A stretch of DNA of 64,000 nt, from positions 186,001 through 250,000 of the forward strand of contig NZ_JACGWT010000002.1 in assembly GCF_014137855.1 (NCBI RefSeq). Direction: 5' to 3'. Positions 14,651 to 24,192 of the stretch are shown here, piece after piece. Every line of letters starts with the position of its first letter. Positions within the stretch are counted from its first letter, which is position 1. The translations under genes and the position numbers were made by a program. The stretch is from Microlunatus kandeliicorticis. Its GTDB lineage: Bacteria > Actinomycetota > Actinomycetes > Propionibacteriales > Propionibacteriaceae. The notes below the pieces were generated by a model, which did no database searches, had not been told where the DNA came from, and saw nothing but the letters and a program-made list of their open reading frames with translations.

Positions 14651-16707
14651 CCAGTCAGACCACCCGTCCCGCTCGCGCCGCGGACCAGCCGGAGGAGCCC
14701 TCCACCCCGGCCTCGGGCAGCACCGTGCCGGCCGCCGGTGCCGCTCCGAAGGCGCCGGAGCGTCCCAAGTACGCCCCGCCGCGCACCGGGGGCCCGCCCG
14801 GAGCGATGGGCCGCCCGGTGGAGAAGTCGATCAACTTCGGCCCGTCGCTGCGCCGGCTGCTCGGCCACCTGGGCCCGGAGCGACCGATCCTGGTCGGCGT
14901 CGTGGCGCTGGCAGTGGTCGGCATCGTGCTCAACGTGCTCGGCCCGAAGGTGCTCGGCTGGGCCACCGACGTGATCTTCACCGGGGTGATCGGCAAGATG
15001 CTGCCGGCCGGTGCGGACAAGGCGCAGGTGGTGGCCGAGCTGCGGGCCCGCGGTCAGGGCACCTTCGCCGACCTGGTCAGCAGGCTGGACGTGGTCCCGG
15101 GCCGGGGCATCCAGTTCGACCGGCTGGCCGAGATCCTGCTGCTGGCCGTCGGGCTCTACCTGGTCGCCTCGGGGTTCATGCTGCTCCAGGGCTACCTGCT
15201 CAACGGCGCCGTCCAGCGCTCGATCCGGCGGCTCCGGGGCGAGGTCGAGGCCAAGATCAACCGGCTGCCGCTGAGCTACTTCGACCGGCAGACGCGGGGT
15301 GAGCTGCTCAGCCGGGTCACCAACGACATCGACAACATCTCCCAGTCGCTGCAGCAGACGCTCAGCCAGCTGCTCACCTCGGTGCTGACGGTGATCGGCG
15401 TCGTGGTGATGATGTTCGTGGTGTCGCCGACGCTGGCGCTGGTCGCCCTGGTGACCATCCCGGTCTCGATCCTGCTCACCACGGTGATCGGCAAGCGCAG
15501 CCAGAAGCTGTTCGTCCAGACCTGGAAGACCACCGGTGAGCTCAACAGTCACATCGAGGAGGCCTACAGCGGCCACGCGCTGGTCAAGGTCTTCGGCCGC
15601 CGGCAGGAGGTCGAACAGGTCTTCGCCGACCGGAACGAGACGCTCTACCGGGCCGGCTTCGGCGCCCAGTTCATCTCCGGGATCATCATGCCGACGATGA
15701 TGTTCATCGGGAACGTCAACTACGTGGTGATCGCCGTCATCGGCGGCCTGCGGGTGGCCACCGGGACGATGAGCCTCGGCGACGTGCAGGCGTTCATCCA
15801 GTACTCGCGGATGTTCACCCAGCCGCTCACCCAGGTGGCCTCGATGGCCAACCTGCTGCAGTCCGGCGTCGCCTCGGCCGAGCGGGTCTTCGAGGTGCTC
15901 GACGAGACCGAGCAGACCACCGAGTCCGACGCCGCCCTCGAGACCACCCGCGGCCGGGTCACCTTCGACCACGTCCGGTTCTCCTACGAGGGCGACAAGC
16001 CGTTGATCACCGACCTGTCGCTGGTCGCCGAGCCGGGACAGACCGTGGCCGTCGTCGGCCCGACCGGGGCGGGCAAGACCACCCTGGTGAACCTGATCAT
16101 GCGGTTCTACGAGCTCGACGGCGGCCGGATCCTGCTCGACGGGACCGACATCGCCGCGGTGCCGCGGGCGGTCCTGCGCAGCCGGCTCGGGATGGTGCTG
16201 CAGGACACCTGGCTGTTCCACGGGACGATCCGGGACAACATCGCCTACGGCCGGCCGGGCGCCAGCGAGGCCGAGATCCTGGCCGCCGCCGAGGCGACCT
16301 ACGTCGACCGGTTCGTGCACTCGCTGCCCGACGGCTACGACACGGTGATCGACGAGGAGGGCAGCAACGTCAGTGCGGGCGAGAAGCAGTTGATCACCAT
16401 CGCCCGGGCCTTCCTGGCCGACCCCGCGATCTTGATCCTCGACGAGGCGACCAGCTCGGTCGACACCCGCACCGAGCTGCTGGTCCAGAAGGCGATGGCC
16501 ACCCTGCGCACCGACCGCACCAGCTTCGTCATCGCGCACCGGCTGTCGACCATCCGCGACGCCGACGTGATCCTGGTGATGGAGCACGGCGACATCGTCG
16601 AGCAGGGCACCCACGCCGAGCTGCTCGAGCGGCGCGGGCACTACTACGACCTCTACCAGGCGCAGTTCTCCGGCGCCCCGGAGGAGCTGGAGGCCGTCAC
16701 CGCCTGA
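14647..16707 (+). CDS. Heterodimeric ABC exporter subunit B (catalytic ATP site)
   Basis: A 686-residue partner of subunit A. A Pro/Ala-rich N-terminal tail of about 75 residues precedes the six-helix membrane domain, and the first outer loop is enlarged (about residues 110-155). The nucleotide domain has Walker A GPTGAGKTT, a canonical Walker B ILILDEATSSVD and a canonical switch IAHRLSTI, but its signature is altered to VSAGEKQLITIARA. Paired with subunit A, this yields one good ATP site (Walker motifs of B with signature of A) and one dead site (Walker motifs of A with signature of B). GTG 14647 overlaps the subunit A stop in GTGA. The TGA lies in a hairpin shared with the opposing Opp operon. 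Confidence 0.93.
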   Translation: MTSQTTRPARAADQPEEPSTPASGSTVPAAGAAPKAPERPKYAPPRTGGPPGAMGRPVEKSINFGPSLRRLLGHLGPERPILVGVVALAVVGIVLNVLGPKVLGWATDVIFTGVIGKMLPAGADKAQVVAELRARGQGTFADLVSRLDVVPGRGIQFDRLAEILLLAVGLYLVASGFMLLQGYLLNGAVQRSIRRLRGEVEAKINRLPLSYFDRQTRGELLSRVTNDIDNISQSLQQTLSQLLTSVLTVIGVVVMMFVVSPTLALVALVTIPVSILLTTVIGKRSQKLFVQTWKTTGELNSHIEEAYSGHALVKVFGRRQEVEQVFADRNETLYRAGFGAQFISGIIMPTMMFIGNVNYVVIAVIGGLRVATGTMSLGDVQAFIQYSRMFTQPLTQVASMANLLQSGVASAERVFEVLDETEQTTESDAALETTRGRVTFDHVRFSYEGDKPLITDLSLVAEPGQTVAVVGPTGAGKTTLVNLIMRFYELDGGRILLDGTDIAAVPRAVLRSRLGMVLQDTWLFHGTIRDNIAYGRPGASEAEILAAAEATYVDRFVHSLPDGYDTVIDEEGSNVSAGEKQLITIARAFLADPAILILDEATSSVDTRTELLVQKAMATLRTDRTSFVIAHRLSTIRDADVILVMEHGDIVEQGTHAELLERRGHYYDLYQAQFSGAPEELEAVTA

Positions 16708-16727
16708 GCCGGGAGCGGCTCAGGCGG
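16700..16727. terminator. Bidirectional terminator hairpin containing both stop codons
   Basis: CCGCCTGAGCC (16700-16710), loop GGGAGC, GGCTCAGGCGG (16717-16727): a perfect 11-bp stem. The TGA of ABC subunit B and the TGA of the convergent oppF-like gene both lie inside the stem. No U-tract on either strand. Confidence 0.75.
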
Positions 16728-17787
16728 CGTGCGCCGACTCCGCACCCCGGCCGGCCTGCTCCGCGGCCACGTGGCAGGCGGCCAGCACCGGCGCACCGTC
16801 CCCGGGTGCGAGCTCGAGCAGCGGCGGGGTGACCCGACGGCAGACGTCGCGGACCAGCGGACAGCGGTCGGCGAACCGGCAGCCGGGCTCGGGGTCGATC
16901 ACCTTGGGCGGCTCGCCCTTGGCCTGCTCGGCGGTCACGGTCAGCGCGGCCCGCGGATCGGGGACGGCGGCCACCAGCAGCTGGGTGTAGGGGTGCCGCG
17001 GGTTGCCCAGCACCTCCTCGACCGGCCCGGACTCGACCACCCGGCCGGCGTACATCACCATCATCCGGTCCGCGACGTAGCGGGCGCTGGCGATGTCGTG
17101 GGTGATGTAGAGCAGCGAGACCCCCTGCTCGTCGCGGAGTCGGGCCATCACGTTGAGCAGCCCGATCCGGATCGAGATGTCGAGCATCGAGACCGGTTCA
17201 TCGGCCAGGATCACCTGCGGCTGGTAGGCGAGCGCCTGGGCGAACCCGATCCGCTGCCGCTGGCCGCCCGAGAGCTCGTACGGGTAGCGCTGCAGCACCT
17301 CGGCCGCGGGCCGCAGCCCGACCGCCTCGACCACCCGGATCGCCTCGTCCATCCGGTCGGCCGGAGCGATGTCGGGCCGGTGCAGCTTGAGCCCGCGGAG
17401 GATGCCGTGGTTGACCCGGTAGGCCGGGTTGAGCGAGCTGAACGGGTCCTGGAACACCATCGGCACCGCGGCCCGGTAGGCGAGCTGCTCGCCGCGGCTG
17501 CGGAGGGCGGAGACCCGGCGGCCGTTGAACCAGATGTCGCCCGAGCTCGGTCGGTAGACCCCGGCCAGCAGCCGGGCGATGGTCGACTTGCCGCTGCCGC
17601 TCTCCCCCACCAGTGCGACGATCTCGCCCTTGCCGATGGCGAAGGTGGCCTCGTCGACGGCGTGCAGGGTCTTGCGTCCCCGCCAGCCGCCGACCCGGAA
17701 GGTGCGGGTCAGGTCGGTGGCGGCCAGCAGCGCACCCTCGGGCGGGGTGGCGGTGTCGCCCGCGGAGGGGGCGGTCGCGGTGCTCAC
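16720..17787 (-). CDS. Opp/Dpp-type ABC importer ATP-binding protein (OppF-like)
   Basis: A 355-residue ATPase that energises import at the inner face of the membrane. Walker A GESGSGKST, signature LSGGQRQRIGFAQALAY, Walker B VILADEPVSMLD and the switch ITHDIASARYVADRM are all intact. The C-terminal oligopeptide/dipeptide extension with its Cys cluster (GCRFADRCPLVRDVC, later AACH) is the usual [4Fe-4S]-type motif of this subfamily. GTG 17787 overlaps the stop of the OppD-like gene by 4 nt. It is the last gene of the ROK-controlled operon. The cargo may be a sugar rather than a peptide (see the substrate-binding protein entry). Confidence 0.93.
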   Translation of the reverse strand: MSTATAPSAGDTATPPEGALLAATDLTRTFRVGGWRGRKTLHAVDEATFAIGKGEIVALVGESGSGKSTIARLLAGVYRPSSGDIWFNGRRVSALRSRGEQLAYRAAVPMVFQDPFSSLNPAYRVNHGILRGLKLHRPDIAPADRMDEAIRVVEAVGLRPAAEVLQRYPYELSGGQRQRIGFAQALAYQPQVILADEPVSMLDISIRIGLLNVMARLRDEQGVSLLYITHDIASARYVADRMMVMYAGRVVESGPVEEVLGNPRHPYTQLLVAAVPDPRAALTVTAEQAKGEPPKVIDPEPGCRFADRCPLVRDVCRRVTPPLLELAPGDGAPVLAACHVAAEQAGRGAESAHAA

Positions 17788-18893
17788 AGCGTCTCCTCTC
17801 GGTGGGCGGTCGGGACCGGCCCGGTCGGCTCGGGCTCGCGGGCGCCGTCGCGGTGCAGCAGACAGCGCACCTCGACCTCGGCGCCGGCCTCCACGACCTG
17901 GGGGGCGGTGCCGATCCGGTAGAGCGGCGGGACGGCGGCGTCGCAGTCGTCGAACCGACGCGGGCAGCGCGGCGCGAACCGGCAGCCCGGCGGCATCGCG
18001 TTGAGCGCCGGCGGCGCGCCCGGGATGCCGGTCAGTGGCACCCGGGGCCCGCGGATCGACGGGAACGCGTCGAGCAGCCCGATGCTGTACGGGTGCCGCG
18101 GGGTGTCGAAAACCTCGCGGGTCGGCCCGACCTCGACCGCCTGCCCGGCGTACATCACCATCAGCCGGTCCGAGAAGTGACTGACCAGGCTCATGTCGTG
18201 GGTCACGAAGACCACCGCGAAGCCGAGCTGCTGCTGGAGCTCCTTGATCTGCAGCATCAGCGAACGCTGCGCGACCACGTCGAGCGCCGAGGTCGGCTCG
18301 TCCATGATCACCAGCTCGGGGGTGAACAGCAGCGCCATGGCGATCATGGCCCGCTGCCGCATCCCGCCGGAGAGCTGGTGCGGATAGCTGGTCAGGTGGG
18401 TGGCGTCGATGCCGACCAGCCGCATCACCTCGCGCGAGCGGTCGGCGATCTCGGTGCGGCTGCGGACGCCGTGCGCCTTCATCGCGTCGGCGAACTGGGC
18501 GCCGATCCGCTTGACCGGGTTCAGCGCGTTCATCGCGCTCTGCATGACCACCGACACCTGCCGCCAGCGCACCGGGGCGAGCTCGGAGGCGGTCATGGTC
18601 ACCAGGTTCCGTCCGGCGAAGGTCACCGAGCCCTCGGCGATCCGGGCCGGCGGGTTGAGCAGCTGCGCGATCGCGAAGAGCATCGTCGACTTGCCGCAGC
18701 CGGACTCGCCGACCACCCCGAGGAACTCACCGGGCCGCAGCTGCAGGTCGACCTTGTCGACAGCCCGGACCGAACCGTTCGGGGTGTCGTACTCCACCGA
18801 CAGCCCGCGGACGTCGAGCAGCAGCTCCTCGCCGTCGCTCCCGACGTGCGTCGTGTCCCGCAGCACGGTGCCCGGGTTCGCTCGGGGGCTCAT
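17784..18893 (-). CDS. Opp/Dpp-type ABC importer ATP-binding protein (OppD-like)
   Basis: A 369-residue ATPase partner of the OppF-like protein. Walker A is GESGCGKST, signature LSGGMRQRAMIAMAL, Walker B LVIMDEPTSALD, switch FVTHDMSLVSHFSDR. The C-terminal domain has the expected Cys motif (GCRFAPRCPRRFDDC). ATG 18893 was chosen because it overlaps the oppC stop in ATGA; an upstream in-frame start would run deep into oppC. It is the fifth gene of an operon of six. Confidence 0.93.
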   Translation of the reverse strand: MSPRANPGTVLRDTTHVGSDGEELLLDVRGLSVEYDTPNGSVRAVDKVDLQLRPGEFLGVVGESGCGKSTMLFAIAQLLNPPARIAEGSVTFAGRNLVTMTASELAPVRWRQVSVVMQSAMNALNPVKRIGAQFADAMKAHGVRSRTEIADRSREVMRLVGIDATHLTSYPHQLSGGMRQRAMIAMALLFTPELVIMDEPTSALDVVAQRSLMLQIKELQQQLGFAVVFVTHDMSLVSHFSDRLMVMYAGQAVEVGPTREVFDTPRHPYSIGLLDAFPSIRGPRVPLTGIPGAPPALNAMPPGCRFAPRCPRRFDDCDAAVPPLYRIGTAPQVVEAGAEVEVRCLLHRDGAREPEPTGPVPTAHREETL

Positions 18894-19858
18894 CGGGTCG
18901 CCTCCTGGGCCTGCCGACGGCGCCGGGCCCGCGGGACGGGCCGCAGCGCCGGATTGCCGATCTCGTCGAACGCGTAGTTGAGCAGCGCGAAGGCGGCGCC
19001 GAGCAGCGCGATGCACAGCCCGGGGGCGATCACCCACCAGGCCTGACCGGTCTGCAGGGCCTCGTTGTTCTGCGCCCAGTAAAGCATCGTGCCCCAGCTC
19101 ACCGAGCTCGGGTTGCCGAGCCCGAGGAACTGCAGACCGGCCTGGGTCAGCACCGCGTAGAGCGCCGCGCCGAGGAAGTTCGCCGCGATCAGCGAGGTCA
19201 TCGTCGGCAGGATCTCGAAGATGATGATGTAGCTCGACCGCTCCCCGCGGACCCGGGCCGACTCGAGGAAGTCCCGGCGGCGCAGCGACAGCGCCTGCGC
19301 CCGGAGCTGCCGGGCGCCGTAGGACCAGCCGGTGATCACCAACACCACGATCAGCACGGTCAGGCTGCCGCCTCCGGCGTAGGCGGCGATGACGATGATC
19401 AACGGGAACGCCGGGATGACCAGGAACACGTCGGTCAGCAGCGACAGCACCGCGTCCGGGATGCCGCCCAGGTAGGCGGCCGAGATCCCGATGATCACGG
19501 ACAGGATGCTGGCCAGCGCGCCGGCCACCACCGCCACCAGCAGCGACAGCCGGGTGCCCCAGACCAGCTGGGCCCAGACGTCCTGGCCGAAGGCCGTGGT
19601 GCCGAGGATGTGGTCGGCCGACGGCGGCAGGCTCAGGTCGAAGGCCCGCTTGTTCGGGTCGGAGACCGAGGTGAAGAGCTGCGGTACGGCAGCCATCACG
19701 ATGAAGACCAGCAGCAGCACGGCCCCGGCCATCGCCTTGCCGTTGCCCCGGACGGCCCGCCAGACCCCGCTGCCCCGCCGACCGCGGGACGACGGGTTCG
19801 GGGTGCTCGCGGCCGTCGGCTCGACGGCGGCGCCGGTGTTCGCGGCGATCGCACTCAC
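18890..19858 (-). CDS. Opp/Dpp-type ABC permease (OppC-like)
   Basis: A 322-residue inner-membrane permease with about six helices. It has the N-terminal OppC-type helix (AMAGAVLLLVFIVMAAVPQL), the DILGTDxxGRD-like signature of the family in altered form (HILGTTAFGQDVWAQLVWG) and the EAA loop around ESARVRGERSSYIII, which contacts the ATPases. GTG 19858 has GGGAGA about 8 nt upstream. Pairs with the OppB-like protein encoded 31 nt upstream. The QD in place of the usual RD in the signature is a minor change. Confidence 0.92.
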   Translation of the reverse strand: MSAIAANTGAAVEPTAASTPNPSSRGRRGSGVWRAVRGNGKAMAGAVLLLVFIVMAAVPQLFTSVSDPNKRAFDLSLPPSADHILGTTAFGQDVWAQLVWGTRLSLLVAVVAGALASILSVIIGISAAYLGGIPDAVLSLLTDVFLVIPAFPLIIVIAAYAGGGSLTVLIVVLVITGWSYGARQLRAQALSLRRRDFLESARVRGERSSYIIIFEILPTMTSLIAANFLGAALYAVLTQAGLQFLGLGNPSSVSWGTMLYWAQNNEALQTGQAWWVIAPGLCIALLGAAFALLNYAFDEIGNPALRPVPRARRRRQAQEATR

Positions 19859-19889
19859 GCGTGTTCTCCCTTCGACATCGTCTGCGCCC

Positions 19890-20876
19890 TCAGCCCTCGG
19901 TCCGGACCCGCGGGTCCAGCGCCGCGGTGAGGAAGTCGCACAGCAGCACCGCGACCAGCACCACCACGGTGATCAGCACGAACAGCGCCTGCATCAACGG
20001 GTAGTCCTGGTTGTCCACGGCGCTCTTGAGCATGTAGCCGATCCCGGGGTAGTTGAAGGTGTACTCGACCAGGATCGAGCCGCTGACCACGAAGCCCAGC
20101 GACATAGCGAAACCGGCCAGGTTGGGCAGCACCGCGTTCCGGGCCGCGTACTGCCACATGATCGACCGGTTCGACAGACCCTTGGCCCGGGCCATGGTGA
20201 TGTAGTCCTCGGCCAGCGTGGTCACCACGTTGTTGCGCATGGTGAGGATCCAGCCGCCGATCGAGATGATCAGGATGGTGATCGCGGGCATCACCGCGTG
20301 GGCCAGCACGTCGACCACGAACTCGCCGGTGAACCCGGGCGTCAGCGTCGGGTCGTAGCCGCCGTCGCTGGGCAGGAACCCGTTGAGCACCACGGTGAAG
20401 AGCAGGATCAGCAGCAGCCCGATCCAGAAGTACGGCAGCGCCGAGGTGATCACGAAGACCGGCGGCAGCACGCTGTCGAGCACCCCGCCGCGACGCCAGC
20501 CGGCCACCGTGCCGATCGCGGTGCCGAGCAGGAAGGCGATCACCGTGGTCACGCCGACCAGCCCGAGCGTCCAGGGCAGGGCCTGCGCGATCACCGTGCT
20601 GACCGGCTGCGGGAAGAAGGTGAACGAGGTGCCGAACTGCCCGGTCAGGGTGTTGCCGAGGTAGTCGACGTACTGCACCGGGAGGCTCTTGTGGGTGTTC
20701 AGCCCGAAGGCCACCTCGAGGGCCTTCATCGCCTCCGGGTTCACCCGGCCCCGGTAGCGGGCCATCATCGCCTCGGCCGGGTTGCCGGGCATCAGCCGCG
20801 GGATGAAGAAGTTGACGGTCAGGGCCACCCAGAGGGTGATCAGGAACAGGCCCAGCCGTCGGGCGATGAAGCGCAT
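19890..20876 (-). CDS. Opp/Dpp-type ABC permease (OppB-like)
   Basis: A 328-residue permease. It starts MRFIARRLGLFLITLWVALT, the standard OppB opening, followed by a large outer loop and five further helices. The EAA loop is DYITMARAKGLSNRSIMWQY. ATG 20876 has GAGAGG 7 nt upstream; the 111 bases of open frame before it are not conserved. It lies 145 nt downstream of the substrate-binding protein gene. A GC-rich imperfect repeat (GGCCGGCC type) in that gap may slow polymerase and keep permease levels below those of the binding protein, which is inference. Confidence 0.92.
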   Translation of the reverse strand: MRFIARRLGLFLITLWVALTVNFFIPRLMPGNPAEAMMARYRGRVNPEAMKALEVAFGLNTHKSLPVQYVDYLGNTLTGQFGTSFTFFPQPVSTVIAQALPWTLGLVGVTTVIAFLLGTAIGTVAGWRRGGVLDSVLPPVFVITSALPYFWIGLLLILLFTVVLNGFLPSDGGYDPTLTPGFTGEFVVDVLAHAVMPAITILIISIGGWILTMRNNVVTTLAEDYITMARAKGLSNRSIMWQYAARNAVLPNLAGFAMSLGFVVSGSILVEYTFNYPGIGYMLKSAVDNQDYPLMQALFVLITVVVLVAVLLCDFLTAALDPRVRTEG

Positions 20877-21021
20877 CGTGCCCTCTCGGGGTCGGCCACC
20901 GCAGGGTGGTGGGACGGACGGAGCGGAGACCCGCGCGGGCGGGCGGTCCGATCGGGGCGGGCGGTGGCCGGCCGGTCGGCCGGCCACCTGCCCGCTCAGG
21001 CCGCGCGGGGCGGCCGGGCGA

Positions 21022-22671
21022 TCACTTCGGCGAGAGCCGGAGCAGCACCTGCTCGACGTCCGGCAGGGCGTACGGCGCCGGCAGCGCGTACGGGTCCTGG
21101 GCGGTCGGCCAGCCGGTGATGTCCTTGGTGCTGTACTGGAACCAGCTGACGCCCTCGGTCACCGGGATCACCGGCACCTCGCTGAGCATCGACTTCTGGA
21201 TCTCCTTGACGATCTCCTGCTGCTGGCCCTCGTCGGCCGACGCGTAGGACTTGAAGAGCGCGTCGACGTCGGGGTCGCTGAACCGCTCGTAGTTGCTGGT
21301 CGCGTTCTGCCCGAGCGGCGCGGTGTTGCCGCTGTAGAGCATCTGGCGCAGCTCGTAGTACGGGGTCGGCCCGCCGGTCTGCGAGGCGTAGGCCAGGTCG
21401 AAGTCACCCTTGTAGATCCGGGTGTTGTAGGTCGGCCCGGCCAGGTCCTGCACGGTCAGGTCGATGTTGACCTGCGCCAGCTCCTGCTTGATCTCCTGCA
21501 GCGAGGCGTCCCAGTCGGTGTAGCCGCTGACCGTGATCACGGTGAGCTTGAGCGGCTTGCTGGCCGAGTAGCCGGCCTGCGACAGCAGCTGCTTGGCCTT
21601 GTCCTGGTTGAACGTGTAGCCGTACTGGTCGGCCGCCTGCTGGTTGTACCAGTCCTGGTAGGTCGGCAGCACGATGCCCGACTGGTTGGCCGCCGGCTGG
21701 TAGCCGCCCTCGCCGACCTTGGCCACCTGGGCCCGGTCGATCGCGAAGGCCAGCGCCTGCCGGACCGTCTTGTTGCCGGTCACCGAGTGCTTGAGGTTCG
21801 GGTACAGGCTGACGTTGGTGGTCGGCGGGAACCAGTAGTGGTGGTTGGTCTTGTCCCGGGCCACGTAGTAGCGGTCGATGTTCGGGATGAACTGGCCGCC
21901 CCACTGCGCCTTGCCGGTGGCCAGGTCGAGGTTGGCCGGGCTGTTGTCGGTGTAGGCCGGGTAGTTCACCGTCTTGATCTTGGGCAGACCGGGCTGCCAG
22001 AAGTTCTTGTTGGCGCTGTACTGGATGTTCTGCGGCTTGCAGTTGCCGATCGTGTACGGACCGGTGGCCACCGGGTTGCTGTCGGCGTACGTGACCGGGT
22101 TCTTGGCCACGTCGCCGGTGCCCCAGATGTGCTCGGGGACGATCGGGGTCTGGTCGGCCACGTAGTAGTAGTAGGGCTTGGCCGCGGTGTCGAACTTCAG
22201 CGTGACCGTGTCGGTGCCGGCGGTGACCGACTTGAGCCCGGAACTCCAGAGCGCGTTGAGGTCGAGCCCGGAGAACTTCTTGAGCAGGTTGAAGGTGAAG
22301 GCTACGTCCTTGGCGCTGAACGGCTGCCCGTCGCTCCACTTGACGCCCTGCCGGATGGTGAAGGTCAGCGTCTTGGCGTCCGAGCTCCACTCCGACTTGG
22401 TGGCCAGCATCGGCGTCTCGGCCGCGTTCTTGAGCGGGTTGACGTAGACCAGCGGCTCGTAGACGAAGCCGAAGGAGGTGCCGTTCACCGACGGGTTGAA
22501 CGGGTTGAAGCCACAGGTCCAGGTGGACCCGGAGGTGTTGGCGATGCTGAGGGTGACGTTGCTGTCGCTGCCGGACGAACCGGAGCCGGAACCCGACCCC
22601 GATCCGCCGCAGGCGGCGAGGGCGAGGGCAAGGGCTGCCGTCCCCGCCACCGCCACGGTCCTGATCTTCAT
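21022..22671 (-). CDS. ABC importer substrate-binding lipoprotein, family 5
   Basis: A 549-residue extracytoplasmic solute-binding protein. It has a lipoprotein signal peptide with lipobox LAAC (Cys21) and a Gly/Ser linker, then the SBP_bac_5 fold (EWSSDAKTLTFTIRQGVKWS, later VTIxx strands and DxDALFKSY-like segments). Family 5 proteins bind peptides but also cello-oligosaccharides, beta-glucosides and mannobiose. The ROK regulator gene overlaps its ATG by 4 nt and a GH3 beta-glucosidase lies nearby, so a beta-linked oligosaccharide is the more likely cargo; this is inference from context. GAGAGG precedes ATG 22671. Confidence 0.92.
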   Translation of the reverse strand: MKIRTVAVAGTAALALALAACGGSGSGSGSGSSGSDSNVTLSIANTSGSTWTCGFNPFNPSVNGTSFGFVYEPLVYVNPLKNAAETPMLATKSEWSSDAKTLTFTIRQGVKWSDGQPFSAKDVAFTFNLLKKFSGLDLNALWSSGLKSVTAGTDTVTLKFDTAAKPYYYYVADQTPIVPEHIWGTGDVAKNPVTYADSNPVATGPYTIGNCKPQNIQYSANKNFWQPGLPKIKTVNYPAYTDNSPANLDLATGKAQWGGQFIPNIDRYYVARDKTNHHYWFPPTTNVSLYPNLKHSVTGNKTVRQALAFAIDRAQVAKVGEGGYQPAANQSGIVLPTYQDWYNQQAADQYGYTFNQDKAKQLLSQAGYSASKPLKLTVITVSGYTDWDASLQEIKQELAQVNIDLTVQDLAGPTYNTRIYKGDFDLAYASQTGGPTPYYELRQMLYSGNTAPLGQNATSNYERFSDPDVDALFKSYASADEGQQQEIVKEIQKSMLSEVPVIPVTEGVSWFQYSTKDITGWPTAQDPYALPAPYALPDVEQVLLRLSPK

Positions 22672-24023
22672 GCTGGTGCCTCTCTGTGCTGCTGTGCTGT
22701 CGCGGTCAAGGTGTCGTGCCGTGCTGCGGGAGGAGCGTCGGCGGAGAGCGGTCGGGTCGACCAACCGAGGTCGGCCAGCACCCGGGGCCGGTCGCCGGGG
22801 TCGTGGGTCTCGTCGCCCGGTGGACCGGTGGGGTCCCCGAAGACGAGGTCGCGGAGCTGGTGGACGGCGACCGCGGTGGCGCCGTCGAGGACCGAGGCGA
22901 ACCGTTCGCCCACCGCCCGGACGACCGGCCGGTGCGCGGTGGCCCCGTGCAGCCGTTCCGCAACCCGCCGGGCGACCGGGTGCCCGCCGGACTGGCCGAT
23001 GTCGCCACCCAGCAGGACCAGCTCGGGATCGAGCAGCGCGACCGCGCCGACCAGACCCTGGGCGATCCGGTCGGCCAGGTCGTCGAGGAAGCGCTCGGCC
23101 CGGAGCGGGGTCAGCCCGGTCACCGGCGGGGCGGTGCGGGCCGGCGGCGCGGGCGGGACCGCGGGTGCGTCCTCCACCCGGTCCGCGGCCGCGCGGACCG
23201 CGGCCCGGCCGTGGGCGGCGACGATCTTGTGCCGCAGGGCGAGCTCGCGGACCCGTTCGCTCTCCAGCAGGTCGGCGAGCGCCTGCCCGCCGGCCCCGAT
23301 CGGTGCCAGGTCGAGCTCACCGGCGCCGCCGCGGCTGCCGCGGTGCAACCGGCCGTCGACGATCAGGCCGGCGGCGACCCCCTCGCCCATCCAGAGCAGC
23401 ACCACGTCGCGATAGCCGCGGGCGGCACCCTGCAGCGACTCCCCGATGGCCACCAGGTTGACGTCGTTCTCCACGGTGACGGGCATCCCGAGGGCGGCGC
23501 TGAGCCGGCCGGGGACGTCGAAGCCGAGCCAGGCGGGCATGTGCTGGGCGTACTCGAGCCGGCCGGTCACCGGGTCGATCGAGCCGGAGATCCCCACCAC
23601 CGTGCGGCGCAGGTCGTCGGCACCGAGCCGGGCGGCCCGGACGGCGGAGCGCATCAGCCGCCGGAGCACCGGCAGCGGGTCGCGGTCCGGGGTGATCTCC
23701 TGGTGGCGCTCGACCCGGACGGTCCCGGTCAGGTCGGCGATGCCGACCGACATCCCGGACGGCCGGACGTCCACGCCGGCGGCGAAGCCGGCGTCCGGGT
23801 TGACCGACCAGAGCTGCGCGTTGGGACCGGGTCCCCCGTTCTCCCGGTGCCCGGCGCGTCGCACCAGCTCGGCCTGCTCGAGCCGGCGCAACAGCTCGGC
23901 GGCGGCGGGCTTGGACAGCCCGATCCGCTGCTCGAGCTCGATCCGGGTCAGCGGGCCGTGCCGGAGCAGCGCGAACAGGGCGGCGCGGTCGTTGATCGCG
24001 CGCAGCACGCGTGGTCCGCCCAT
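22668..24023 (-). CDS. ROK-family transcriptional regulator
   Basis: A 451-residue sugar-responsive repressor. The N-terminal winged helix (LRHGPLTRIELEQRIGLSKP, residues ~18-37) binds DNA. The ROK domain follows, with the ATP/sugar region VVGISGSIDPVTGRLEYA, the sugar-binding VTVENDVNLVAIGE, and GEGVAAGLIVDGRLHRGSRG. The usual zinc site (GHxxxx then CxCGxxGC) is degraded: where His and the Cys cluster are expected the sequence reads GGAGELDLAPIG with no Cys cluster, so it may not bind zinc or phosphorylate sugars. Its stop overlaps the binding-protein start (ATGA), so it is the first gene of the importer operon and probably its autoregulator. Confidence 0.9.
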   Translation of the reverse strand: MGGPRVLRAINDRAALFALLRHGPLTRIELEQRIGLSKPAAAELLRRLEQAELVRRAGHRENGGPGPNAQLWSVNPDAGFAAGVDVRPSGMSVGIADLTGTVRVERHQEITPDRDPLPVLRRLMRSAVRAARLGADDLRRTVVGISGSIDPVTGRLEYAQHMPAWLGFDVPGRLSAALGMPVTVENDVNLVAIGESLQGAARGYRDVVLLWMGEGVAAGLIVDGRLHRGSRGGAGELDLAPIGAGGQALADLLESERVRELALRHKIVAAHGRAAVRAAADRVEDAPAVPPAPPARTAPPVTGLTPLRAERFLDDLADRIAQGLVGAVALLDPELVLLGGDIGQSGGHPVARRVAERLHGATAHRPVVRAVGERFASVLDGATAVAVHQLRDLVFGDPTGPPGDETHDPGDRPRVLADLGWSTRPLSADAPPAARHDTLTATAQQHREAPA

Positions 24024-24053
24024 TCCGGCCCCCCAGCCGTCCCGGCCGGACGA

Positions 24054-24089
24054 CCGAAACTTCGGCTATCCGTCTGGGAACTTAACAGA
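24054..24089. promoter_or_regulatory. Candidate regulator-binding region between divergent genes
   Basis: Between the ROK gene and the phosphodiesterase-like gene are two short inverted repeats: CCGAA-AC-TTCGG (24054-24065) and TCTG-N9-CAGA (24073-24089) enclosing CTTAAC. This AT-richer patch is the likely ROK operator and promoter area; no element can be fixed with certainty. Confidence 0.3.
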
Positions 24090-24192
24090 TCGACGCGTCA
24101 TACCATCGACCCGTGACCGAGCCCCGTCAAGCCCTTCGGGCGAACTGTGATCATGGCGTCGCCGTTCGTCACATCGTCGTCACAGAGAAGCG

